DNA from: Victivallales bacterium
GTDB taxonomy: Bacteria; Verrucomicrobiota; Lentisphaeria; Oligosphaerales; Oligosphaeraceae
NCBI GenBank assembly: GCA_017964325.1
Contig: JAGCSE010000081.1
Coordinates: 1 to 16,988, forward strand
Length of the DNA stretch: 16,988 nt
Reading direction: 5' to 3'
Shown: positions 7,847 through 15,151 of the stretch, piece after piece
Layout: the number at the start of each line of letters is the position of its first letter
Numbering within the stretch: the stretch's first letter is position 1
Notes under the pieces: generated by a model
What the model was told of the DNA's origin: nothing
Database searches by the model: none
The model's input: the letters and a program-made list of their open reading frames with translations, nothing else
Position numbers and translations under genes: made by a program

Positions 7847-9163
7847 TTTAAGGCCTCCTTTTTCGACTGCGGGGATGACGGAGAGGACGGTGATGCAGGT
7901 GTCGTATCCGACTTCGCCCGGGCAGTTGAGCATTTTCTTGTCGTTTTTGGCGACGGCGGCGAAGAAATTTTCTAGATGGAGGTGATGGCCTTGCTTGGCT
8001 TCGAAATCCTCCATGACGGCCTTGTAGTCGTCGCCGCGGTTCTTGAGGGCGGGAATCAGCGGGATAGCCTGGATGCCGCCGCCGAGAGTCATCTGCTCGA
8101 CGCCTTCCATCCATTTCGGAATTTCAACGTTGGAACCGGGGATGTAGAAGCAGTTCTTTGGATTTTCTGAGAGGTTGATGGCGCCTCGGTCGCCAGCGAA
8201 GCGTTCGTAGTATTCCTGCCAGCCGGAGGTGTTAAGAACTTGGTAGTAGGAGCGGGCTGATCCTGGTTTGCCGGCGAACGTCGTCTTGTAGTCATACATG
8301 ACGGTGACATCTTCATACCATTCGCGATCTGGGAAATAGTCTGCGCCGCCGAAGGCGGTGACGGCGTATGGTTCGGCGTTGAGGAACCAGCTGAAGATGT
8401 CGATCTGGTGGGAGCCTAGGTCGGCAATAGGTCCGCCGGAGTATTTCTTGAACCAGCGCCAGTTTTTGAACTGCTGCATGTTTTCGTAGCCGTATTTCTT
8501 GAGGATGTCTTCGGGGACTTCCTTTCCGGCGGGCCATGCGAGGAGGTCTTCGGGGGTGCGGTCCCACTGGCCGTAGAGGGCGGTGAGGCGGCCGCACATC
8601 TTGTCTTCGTGGATCATCTTGTAGGCGTATTGATAGACGGGATTGGAACGGCGCTGATGGCCGATCTGGAGGAGCTTGCCCGTTTCGTTGGAGGTCTTGA
8701 CCATGTTCTCGGCGAGCTTGAGGTCGTGGGACATTTCCTTTTCGCAATAGACGTGGAGGCCAGCCTTGAGACAGGCGATGGTGTGCTCGGCATGATAGCA
8801 GTCCGGCGTGGCGATGACGACGGCGTCGAGGTCCTTTTCCTTGTCAAGCATTTCGCGGTAGTCGATATATGCGTTGACGTTTTTCTTCGTGTATGCTTTG
8901 ATGCGCTTTGCGGTATAGTTGCGGTTGTACTCCCAGATGTCGCAGATGGCTTTGAAATTGACGCCAGGAATCTTGCGGATGCACTCGGCGAGGATGCGGC
9001 CCTGCGTACCCGCTCCGATCAAGGCGACGTTGATGCCGGAATTGGCGGGAGTTGCGGCGGGATTCGCGTTTTGTGCGAACAGTCCAGCTGTCTGGTTGAA
9101 CACTACCATGCCTGCGCCTACGGCGCCCATGCTACGGATAAAGTCTCTTCTGTTGATTTCCAT
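7838..9163 (-). CDS. Tat-exported Gfo/Idh/MocA family oxidoreductase
   Basis: A 441-residue NAD(P)-dependent sugar or glycan oxidoreductase-type protein predicted to be exported folded. The N-terminus NRRDFIRSMGAVGAG is a twin-arginine signal (Arg5-Arg6) followed by a hydrophobic stretch and an Ala-rich region near 30-40. The mature part begins with the Rossmann motif ALIGAGTQG (GAGTQG at 50-55). The family's catalytic EKP is EKE at 141-143, so the lysine is kept and the proline lost. Later comes GSHQIDIFSWFL, the conserved His/Asp helix. Such Tat-signal paralogues are frequent in PVC and Bacteroidota genomes, often near glycan catabolism. SD AGGA lies about 9 bases before ATG 9163. The gene is divergent from the kinase. 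Substrate unknown. Confidence 0.87.
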   Translation of the reverse strand: MEINRRDFIRSMGAVGAGMVVFNQTAGLFAQNANPAATPANSGINVALIGAGTQGRILAECIRKIPGVNFKAICDIWEYNRNYTAKRIKAYTKKNVNAYIDYREMLDKEKDLDAVVIATPDCYHAEHTIACLKAGLHVYCEKEMSHDLKLAENMVKTSNETGKLLQIGHQRRSNPVYQYAYKMIHEDKMCGRLTALYGQWDRTPEDLLAWPAGKEVPEDILKKYGYENMQQFKNWRWFKKYSGGPIADLGSHQIDIFSWFLNAEPYAVTAFGGADYFPDREWYEDVTVMYDYKTTFAGKPGSARSYYQVLNTSGWQEYYERFAGDRGAINLSENPKNCFYIPGSNVEIPKWMEGVEQMTLGGGIQAIPLIPALKNRGDDYKAVMEDFEAKQGHHLHLENFFAAVAKNDKKMLNCPGEVGYDTCITVLSVIPAVEKGGLKIR

Positions 9164-9294
9164 TACGACAAATCCTATGTTTTGTGAACAAAATATTGGA
9201 AAAATTGCTTTTTTTTGTTGTATTATATTTAAAATTATATTAAATGGTGTATTTTCAAGAAATTGATAGATAAAAAATTAACAGAAGGCATTTC
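9164..9294. promoter_or_regulatory. Divergent AT-rich promoter region with a palindrome
   Basis: The spacer between the Tat oxidoreductase (leftward) and the kinase (rightward) is strongly AT-rich. It contains the inverted repeat TTTTGT-GA-ACAAAA (9180-9193), 17-30 bases before the oxidoreductase ATG and a possible operator. It also has a weak rightward pair TTGTTG (9215-9220)/TATTAA (9238-9243) with 17-base spacing. AGAAGG lies a few bases before the kinase ATG and serves as its ribosome site. Promoter boxes for the leftward gene are not clear. Confidence 0.4.
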
Positions 9295-12057
9295 ATGACA
9301 GACAAAGACACCAAGAAGACGCCGTTTCCGCCGCCTGTCTATGACAGCGAGGAGGAGCAGCAGCAGATGTCCACTCCCCCTAATCCGGACGAGTTCATGC
9401 ATGCCATCTTAGATGACGAGGGGGTTCACTATGATGCGGCCGAACCTCCGTTGACCGATATTGAGTCGTATGCCAGAGGTGGGACGGGCGAAATTTTTAC
9501 GGCGCGGGACGAAATGCTGGGCAGGACGGTGGCGGTGAAGACGCTTCGCCCGAAGCACCAGTATTGTGTCGATCAAATCGAACGTCTTCTTCGTGAGGCG
9601 AAGGCGGCGGCGCAATTGGAGCATCCGAACATCATCCCAATCCATTCGCTGGGAGTCAGTCCGACAAAGGGTATCTATTTCACGATGAAGCGTTTGCGTG
9701 GTGATTCGCTGCGACACATCGTGAACCAGTTGGCGTTGCGCAATCCCGCCTATACGCGGGTCTATACACATAGCGTTCGGATGTCGATTTTCATGAAAAT
9801 CTGCCAAGGCATCAATTATGCGCACAGTAAAGGCATCATTCATAGGGACTTGAAACCGGAGAACATCCTGGTCGGAAATTACGGCGAAGTGACGATTATC
9901 GACTGGGGGCTGGTGAAGAAGATGGATGCTCAGCGTAGCACGCACGTGCCTGGCCGCCGCAAAGTCGTCGGCATCTATCCGGAGGCGTCGAATGGTACGG
10001 CGTCTTCGGGCAGAGTCATGGTGGCGCACCCACCAGTTGAGGCGAGCCAGTCGGTCGTGAGCGAAGCGGTGAAGCAGGAATCTGTTTCACTGCCATCAGG
10101 CAATTTGACACAAAACGGACAGTTGAACGGGACGCCGCGATTCATGTCGCCCGAACAGATCATGGGAGACGTGGGTGACATCGACTCGCGTTCGGACATC
10201 TATGCGCTGGGGGTCATCCTATACGAGCTTCTGACATTCAAAAATCCCTTCGAAAATCTGCTGACAGACGATGAGATATTCGATGCCGTTCCGCGCGGGC
10301 TGTACCAAAAACCGCGGCAGACAGAACGGAAATATTCGATATCGCCTGAATTGGAGGCGATTTGTCTGAAGGCGATGGCTTTGAACAAAGAGCAGCGCTA
10401 CCAAGCGGTCGGGGAACTCATCAAAGACTTGCAGGCCCATCAGGAGGGGCTGCCCGTATCCGCCTACAATGCGCCTTCTCATGTACGGCTGGTGAAATTC
10501 TGCAAGCGAAATCCGATCAAGGTGACCATTCTGGCAAGCTGCGTGGTGGCCATTTTCATGTATCTTGGGATTTCATCTGTCGTGGATTCGTATTATTTCG
10601 ACCAGACGATTCGGCAGGTCCAGATTTCCGTTCGTACGGGGGAGTACAAGCTGAAGCATTTGGACGACCTTCTGAAGGTGAATGAAGCGGCTGAAAAGAA
10701 CAAGGCTTTTGGCGAGATGCCGCTACTGCTCAGCAAGGAGCGGTATGACGATATGCGCGACGAATGCGACAATTATTTCAACGAGGCGAATCTCCTTCTG
10801 AATTCTCTTGGAGGGCTGCATCACCGTCAGCAGTCCAAGATATACAGGTTGCGTGAACGAATCATGACGGCGCAGATAGAGTTTTGCATGAAGCATAGCA
10901 AGATCAACGAATTGAAGAAGTTGCGTGCCATCTTGCCCGCGACGTTGGGGGACGACATGGACGCCTACAGCAGCAAAATGCGCCGCCTGCTCAGCGAAAT
11001 GGAGACGGTGTTGGGCGGAACTTGCTATTTGCAGGTGGAAAGCAATCCTTCGGGTGCCGATGTGAGCATTTCCTTCATGGAGACGACGGATAACGGCAGA
11101 ATGGCTCCTGGCATTGCCATTCATGAAGATTTGCTCTACACGCCTATCTACAATATGCCGCTTAGTCGGGGAACATACAATGTGACTATGCGGATGGATG
11201 GAGCGCCCGACCTGTCGTTTCCCGTCACGTTGAAATATGGAGAAGTTAAACGGGTGATGATAGACATACCGTCCGAGATTCCCGATGGAATGGTGTATAT
11301 TCCTGGTGGGACGTGTGTTGTCGGTGGCGAACAGTCGCCGTACAAGCGTGACTACGAAATAGAAGTGGCGCCATTTTACATATCGCGCCATGAAGTGACG
11401 AACCGCGAATACATCGCCTTCTGGCTGACGTTGCAGGATGCGAAATTGTTGAATGCGTACATGAGCCGTGTGATTCTGTCACGAGGAAGCAACCTTCCGA
11501 AGAATGCGTGGAACAGAGCAGGGAAGGCGATACCGGAAGTCGATTTGGACAAGCCTGTCGTGGGCATTTCACGCGAGGCAGCGCAAGCCTATTGCGAGTG
11601 GCTTGGCAAAGTCCGCAAGCGGCCATGTCGTCTGCCGACCGTGGAGGAATGGGAGAAGGCGGCACGTGGGACGGATGGGCGGCTGTATCCATGGGGCAAC
11701 ACGTTCGCGAAGGAATTTGCGTTCACGCATGAGAACGCGGAGGCGCGCAAGACGTTCGGCCTGTGGGCGAAGCCCGGTTCGTTTCCCTTCGATGTGTCGC
11801 CGTATGGCGTCTTTGACATGGCTGGAAATGTGCGTGAATGGACGGCTACGGATTTTCCGGAAGGGGATGGCGTCTTCCCGCAGATCAAGGGGGCGTCTAG
11901 TGCGACTACCAGTCGCTATTTGCCGTTGGAACGCGCCTCCGATACCGCCGTGGCACCGTCGGACGTTGGTTTCCGTTACGTGATGTCCTATCTTCCTGAA
12001 GATACCGTCGAAGAAGTCCTCCAGCCGGACGATACTGTCGAAGAAGGCCAACAATAA
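9295..12057 (+). CDS. Membrane Ser/Thr protein kinase with PEGA-like and SUMF1/FGE-like domain
   Basis: A 920-residue PknB-type kinase. The glycine loop RGGTGEIF is at 61-68, Lys82 in VAVKTL, HRDLKPEN at 183-190, DWG (for DFG) at 203-205, and SPEQ (for APE) near 285. Between DWG and SPEQ the activation segment carries an insertion, about 80 residues in total and rich in Ser/Val/Gln. A single transmembrane helix follows at about 407-428, then a probably helical stalk (about 435-570), a PEGA-like beta segment (576-660) and an FGE/SUMF1 fold (661-898; PDGMVYIPGG, HEVTNREY, RLPTVEEWEKAA, YPWGN, DMAGNVREW). The catalytic FGE cysteines are absent: the family GFRC is GFRYV. The outer domain is thus probably a sensor or binding module, not a formylglycine-generating enzyme. 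The C-terminus has an acidic repeat. Known fusion type in chlamydial Pkn1 and PVC relatives. Confidence 0.92.
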   Translation: MTDKDTKKTPFPPPVYDSEEEQQQMSTPPNPDEFMHAILDDEGVHYDAAEPPLTDIESYARGGTGEIFTARDEMLGRTVAVKTLRPKHQYCVDQIERLLREAKAAAQLEHPNIIPIHSLGVSPTKGIYFTMKRLRGDSLRHIVNQLALRNPAYTRVYTHSVRMSIFMKICQGINYAHSKGIIHRDLKPENILVGNYGEVTIIDWGLVKKMDAQRSTHVPGRRKVVGIYPEASNGTASSGRVMVAHPPVEASQSVVSEAVKQESVSLPSGNLTQNGQLNGTPRFMSPEQIMGDVGDIDSRSDIYALGVILYELLTFKNPFENLLTDDEIFDAVPRGLYQKPRQTERKYSISPELEAICLKAMALNKEQRYQAVGELIKDLQAHQEGLPVSAYNAPSHVRLVKFCKRNPIKVTILASCVVAIFMYLGISSVVDSYYFDQTIRQVQISVRTGEYKLKHLDDLLKVNEAAEKNKAFGEMPLLLSKERYDDMRDECDNYFNEANLLLNSLGGLHHRQQSKIYRLRERIMTAQIEFCMKHSKINELKKLRAILPATLGDDMDAYSSKMRRLLSEMETVLGGTCYLQVESNPSGADVSISFMETTDNGRMAPGIAIHEDLLYTPIYNMPLSRGTYNVTMRMDGAPDLSFPVTLKYGEVKRVMIDIPSEIPDGMVYIPGGTCVVGGEQSPYKRDYEIEVAPFYISRHEVTNREYIAFWLTLQDAKLLNAYMSRVILSRGSNLPKNAWNRAGKAIPEVDLDKPVVGISREAAQAYCEWLGKVRKRPCRLPTVEEWEKAARGTDGRLYPWGNTFAKEFAFTHENAEARKTFGLWAKPGSFPFDVSPYGVFDMAGNVREWTATDFPEGDGVFPQIKGASSATTSRYLPLERASDTAVAPSDVGFRYVMSYLPEDTVEEVLQPDDTVEEGQQ
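12001..12046 (+). repeat. 30-bp period direct repeat at the kinase C-terminus
   Basis: GATACCGTCGAAGAAG (12001-12016) recurs as GATACTGTCGAAGAAG (12031-12046) with one difference. Both encode DTVEE in the acidic tail just before the stop. Confidence 0.75.
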
Positions 12058-12160
12058 AGGAGATGGATTGAAAATCATGTGTTGAAGGTTAAATTTTCCG
12101 TTAGAGGGCAATCGTGCCAAGGGAAAAAAGACAAGCCAAATTTTTTTTGTAGGAGCAAAC

Positions 12161-13315
12161 ATGGACAAAGTACGTTTGGGCATCATTGGTCTGGGCAACA
12201 TGGGTTCTGCCCATATCCAGCATATCAAGAGCGGCCAGATTCCGCGCTGTGAATTGACGGCTGTCTGCGACATCGACGCTGCGAAACTGAAGAAATATCC
12301 TGATATCAAGGGATTTACGGACAGTGCCGAAATGATCCGCAGCGGCGAAGTCGATGCCGTGTTGATTGCGACTCCGCATTATTTCCATACGACGATCGGC
12401 ATCGACGCCTTGAACAACGGATTGCACGTCTTGACGGAGAAGCCGATTTCCGTCCATAAGGCGGATGCACTGCGACTGATTGCCGCCCACGAGGCTCATC
12501 CCGAACTAGTGTTCGCCGCGATGTTCAACCAGCGGACAGATCCGCATTACATTAAAATAAAGCAACTTATCGAAAAGGGTGAGCTTGGCACGATCCAACG
12601 GACGAATTGGATCATCACGGCGTGGTTCCGCAGTGAAGCCTACTATCGCTCTGGCGGCTGGCGTGCGACATGGGCGGGCGAAGGCGGCGGCGTGCTGCTC
12701 AACCAATGCCCCCATAATCTTGATTTGTTCCAATGGCTGTGCGGAATGCCGTCAGCCGTCACCGCCATCGGCGGCATTGGAAAATACCACGACATCGAAG
12801 TAGAAGACGAAATCACAGCTCTTTACGAATATCCAAACGGCGCAACGGGCGTGTTTGTGACGACGACTGGCGAAGCCCCTGGAACGAATCGCTTGGAAAT
12901 AGTCGGCACGCGCGGCAAACTGGTCTGCGAAGGCGGCCGTCTGACGTTTACCCGTAACGAAGTGCCTGCGGATGAGTTCTCTAAGACGACGAACAGTTCG
13001 TTCGGCGTTCCGCCTGTGTGGAACATCGACATTCCAGTCGGCGGTGGCAACGGCGAACAGCATGTCGGCATCAAGAAGAACTTTGTAGCGGCGATTCTGG
13101 ACGGCGCGAAGCTGATCGCTCCGGCGGAGGAAGGGTTGCATTCCGTTGAAATGGCGAATGCGATGCTGTATTCGATGATGACCGGCAAGCGTGTCGAGCT
13201 TCCACTGGACGAGAAGAAATTCGAGGCCCATCTGAAGAAACTCATCAAGAGCTCGACGTTTGTGAAGAAATCGACCGTGAAGACGGACGTGGATTTCGCG
13301 AAGAGCCAAAGCTAA
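12161..13315 (+). CDS. Cytoplasmic Gfo/Idh/MocA family dehydrogenase
   Basis: A 384-residue NAD(P)-dependent dehydrogenase of the glucose-fructose oxidoreductase/inositol dehydrogenase family, without a signal peptide. The Rossmann motif GLGNMG is at 10-15, the catalytic EKP at 93-95, and the His/Asp helix appears as NQCPHNLDLFQWL. The fold continues with the usual beta-sheet domain (GTRGKLVCEGG). SD AGGAG (12151-12155) sits 5 bases before the ATG. The 103-base gap after the kinase shows no strong terminator, so readthrough is possible. It is followed by the repeat-filled spacer and then araB, suggesting a role in pentose, inositol or related sugar oxidation; substrate not determinable. It shares the family with the Tat-exported protein at 7838-9163 but is clearly a different subgroup. 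Its stop lies inside the heptamer-like tract at 13311. Confidence 0.9.
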   Translation: MDKVRLGIIGLGNMGSAHIQHIKSGQIPRCELTAVCDIDAAKLKKYPDIKGFTDSAEMIRSGEVDAVLIATPHYFHTTIGIDALNNGLHVLTEKPISVHKADALRLIAAHEAHPELVFAAMFNQRTDPHYIKIKQLIEKGELGTIQRTNWIITAWFRSEAYYRSGGWRATWAGEGGGVLLNQCPHNLDLFQWLCGMPSAVTAIGGIGKYHDIEVEDEITALYEYPNGATGVFVTTTGEAPGTNRLEIVGTRGKLVCEGGRLTFTRNEVPADEFSKTTNSSFGVPPVWNIDIPVGGGNGEQHVGIKKNFVAAILDGAKLIAPAEEGLHSVEMANAMLYSMMTGKRVELPLDEKKFEAHLKKLIKSSTFVKKSTVKTDVDFAKSQS

Positions 13316-13340
13316 GGAAGCTGAAAGCTAAAAGCAAATA
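13311..13340 (+). repeat. Heptamer array GCTnAAA at the Gfo gene end
   Basis: After a 9-base unit that includes the stop codon (GCTAAGGAA, 13311-13319) come GCTGAAA, GCTAAAA and GCAAATA in 7-base register. GCTGAAAGCTAAAAGCAAAT recurs nearly identically at 16089, with two substitutions. Confidence 0.75.
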
Positions 13341-13359
13341 CATTACAGTAGATGATAAA

Positions 13360-13449
13360 ATAGATATTCTAGAGAGTCTAGAGTTTCTAGAATATCTAGA
13401 GCCTCTAGCAAATCTAGAGAGTCTAGAGCTTCTAGCGAATCTAGGATAT
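13360..13449 (+). repeat. 9-bp tandem array with invariant CTAG core
   Basis: CTAG starts at 13369, 13378, 13387, 13396, 13405, 13414, 13423, 13432 and 13441, exactly every 9 bases. A degenerate tenth unit (ATAG) is at 13360. Unit consensus is CTAGAGnnT; T closes every unit. Six junctions read TCTAGA, a palindrome, so neighbouring units can pair. The array ends 5 bases before the araB Shine-Dalgarno (13455-13460). It could be an iterated regulator site, a leader structure, or slippage-grown sequence; no known element matches. Confidence 0.9.
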
Positions 13450-13467
13450 TATATAAGGAGTAAAGGC

Positions 13468-15138
13468 ATGCAGGCAGGCGAACGTTACGCCATCGGCGTT
13501 GACTATGGCAGCAATTCGGTGCGTTGTCTGATTGTGGACTGTTTCACAGGACACGAGGCAGGCGTTTCCGTCTGGAATTATCGTGGCGGCGAGGCTGGAG
13601 TCTATCTGGCTGCGGGTAATCCACATATAGCGCGCCAATGCCCAGGCGATTTCATCGACGGACTGTCAACGGTCGTTCCTGCTGCGATCAAGATGGCGTT
13701 GGAGACAACGCCTGATTTTGCCGTTGAAAAAGTCGTTGGAATCGGCGTTGATTTCACTGGTTCGACGCCGCTGCCGCTGGACGAAAATTTGGAGCCGTTG
13801 GCCTTCCAAGAGCGTTTCAAAGAAAATCTGAACGCGAAGGCGTGGATGTGGAAAGACCATTCGTCTGCCGAGGAGGCGGATTTCATCACGAAAAAGGCGC
13901 GGGAGATGCGTCCACAGTATCTGAAAAAATGCGGCGGGACGTATTCGTCCGAATGGCTGTTCTCGAAGATGCTGCATTGCCTAAATGTTGATCCTGAAGT
14001 ATTTAACGCATCTTATATTTGGTTGGAGATGGCGGATTACATTCCTGCATTGCTGTGTGGTGTGAAAAATGTTGTGGATTTGAAGGTAAATATCTGCGCG
14101 GCAGGGCACAAGGCGATGTACAGCGATGAATGGGGCGGCTATCCGGACGCAGAATTCCTCTCTGCATTGGCTCCTGAACTTGGTGAAATGCGCAAACGTA
14201 TGCCACAGAAAGCTTATACCGCTGACCAAATGGCGGGGCGGCTCTGCGGCGAATGGTCGGCTAAACTCGGCCTTCCATGCGGCTTGCCTGTGGCGGTCGG
14301 CTCGTTGGATGCGCATTTGGGCGCGGTTGGTGCGGGAGTCGGCAACGGTCGCATGGTGAAAATCATCGGAACGTCTGTCTGCGATGTTCTGTTGGCGAAA
14401 CCGGATGCGGTAGTGCCCGATATTCCAGGCGTTTGTGGCATCGTCGAAGGGTCTGCGATTCCAGGCGTCAAGGGCATTGAAGCGGGGCAGACGGCGGTCG
14501 GCGACATCTTCAATTGGTTCGTCGGGCGAGTCTGTGGCGGCGATGCAACGCTTTTTGGGAAACTGACGGAGGAGGCGTCGGCATTGAGGCCTGGACAGAG
14601 CGGACTTCTGGCTTTGGATTGGGAGAATGGCAACCGTTGCATTCTGACAGATGCACGGCTGACTGGGCTCATCATGGGCTTGACGTTGCAAACGACCCAG
14701 GCGGAGATTTACCGTTGTCTTCTGGAGGCGACTGCGTTCGGGGCGCGGCGTATTTTGGACAGACTGGAAGAATACGGCGTCGAAGTGAGCGAAGTCATTG
14801 CCTGCGGGGGAATTGCGGAGAAGAATCCGTTGTTCATGCAAATCTATGCGGATGTTTTGGGGAGACCGATGCTGATTTCGTCGTCTGCGCAGACGTGTGC
14901 ATTGGGTGCGGCGATGATGGGCATGGTGGCAAGTGGTGCATATCCAGACGTAACATCCGCTCAAACAAAGATTTGCGCGTTCAAAGACAAGATTTACCGC
15001 CCTGTGCCCTCCGCGAAGGTGATATATGATGAACTATACAAGCTGTATTGCGAATTGCATGACAGCTTTGGTGTGGCGGGAACGAGCTTCGACCATGCGG
15101 AGATGATGAAACGTCTTTTGGATTTGCGTAACAATTAG
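13468..15138 (+). CDS. araB: Ribulokinase
   Basis: ATP-dependent phosphorylation of L-ribulose to L-ribulose 5-phosphate in arabinose catabolism; an FGGY-family cytoplasmic kinase. The 556 residues compare with 566 in E. coli AraB. The N-terminal phosphate loop is GVDYGSNSVRCLIVD (10-24). AraB-type signatures follow: GIGVDFTGSTPLPLDEN, MWKDHSSAEEAD, GGTYSSEWLFSKML and, in the C-terminal ATPase half, IGTSVCDV and ACGGIAEKNPLFMQ. SD AAGGAG (13455-13460) is 7 bases before the ATG, immediately after the CTAG array. Neither araA (isomerase) nor araD (epimerase) is in the window; they may lie elsewhere, or the enzyme may act on another ribulose-type sugar. The next gene begins 13 bases after its stop, so the two are very probably cotranscribed. 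Confidence 0.93.
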   Translation: MQAGERYAIGVDYGSNSVRCLIVDCFTGHEAGVSVWNYRGGEAGVYLAAGNPHIARQCPGDFIDGLSTVVPAAIKMALETTPDFAVEKVVGIGVDFTGSTPLPLDENLEPLAFQERFKENLNAKAWMWKDHSSAEEADFITKKAREMRPQYLKKCGGTYSSEWLFSKMLHCLNVDPEVFNASYIWLEMADYIPALLCGVKNVVDLKVNICAAGHKAMYSDEWGGYPDAEFLSALAPELGEMRKRMPQKAYTADQMAGRLCGEWSAKLGLPCGLPVAVGSLDAHLGAVGAGVGNGRMVKIIGTSVCDVLLAKPDAVVPDIPGVCGIVEGSAIPGVKGIEAGQTAVGDIFNWFVGRVCGGDATLFGKLTEEASALRPGQSGLLALDWENGNRCILTDARLTGLIMGLTLQTTQAEIYRCLLEATAFGARRILDRLEEYGVEVSEVIACGGIAEKNPLFMQIYADVLGRPMLISSSAQTCALGAAMMGMVASGAYPDVTSAQTKICAFKDKIYRPVPSAKVIYDELYKLYCELHDSFGVAGTSFDHAEMMKRLLDLRNN

Positions 15139-15151
15139 TTTGGGAAGAAAC

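Noticed and set aside
11280..11990. Active formylglycine-generating (sulfatase-maturing) enzyme
   Set aside because: The fold is present but both catalytic cysteines are missing, so enzymatic annotation is not supported.
12101..12160. Terminator after the kinase gene (GGCA-ATCG-TGCC and a later T8 run)
   Set aside because: The stem is only 4 bp and lies too far from the T-run to be convincing.
13360..13449. CRISPR array
   Set aside because: Units are 9 bases with no spacer of CRISPR length and no cas genes nearby.
13441..13455. Promoter -10 box (TATTATAT) for araB
   Set aside because: It directly abuts the Shine-Dalgarno, leaving no room for a normal leader, and no -35 box is seen.
15140..15151. 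TTG start four codons upstream of the NagA-like ATG
   Set aside because: It lies one base past the araB stop without its own ribosome site; the ATG at 15152 has GGGAAG suitably placed.
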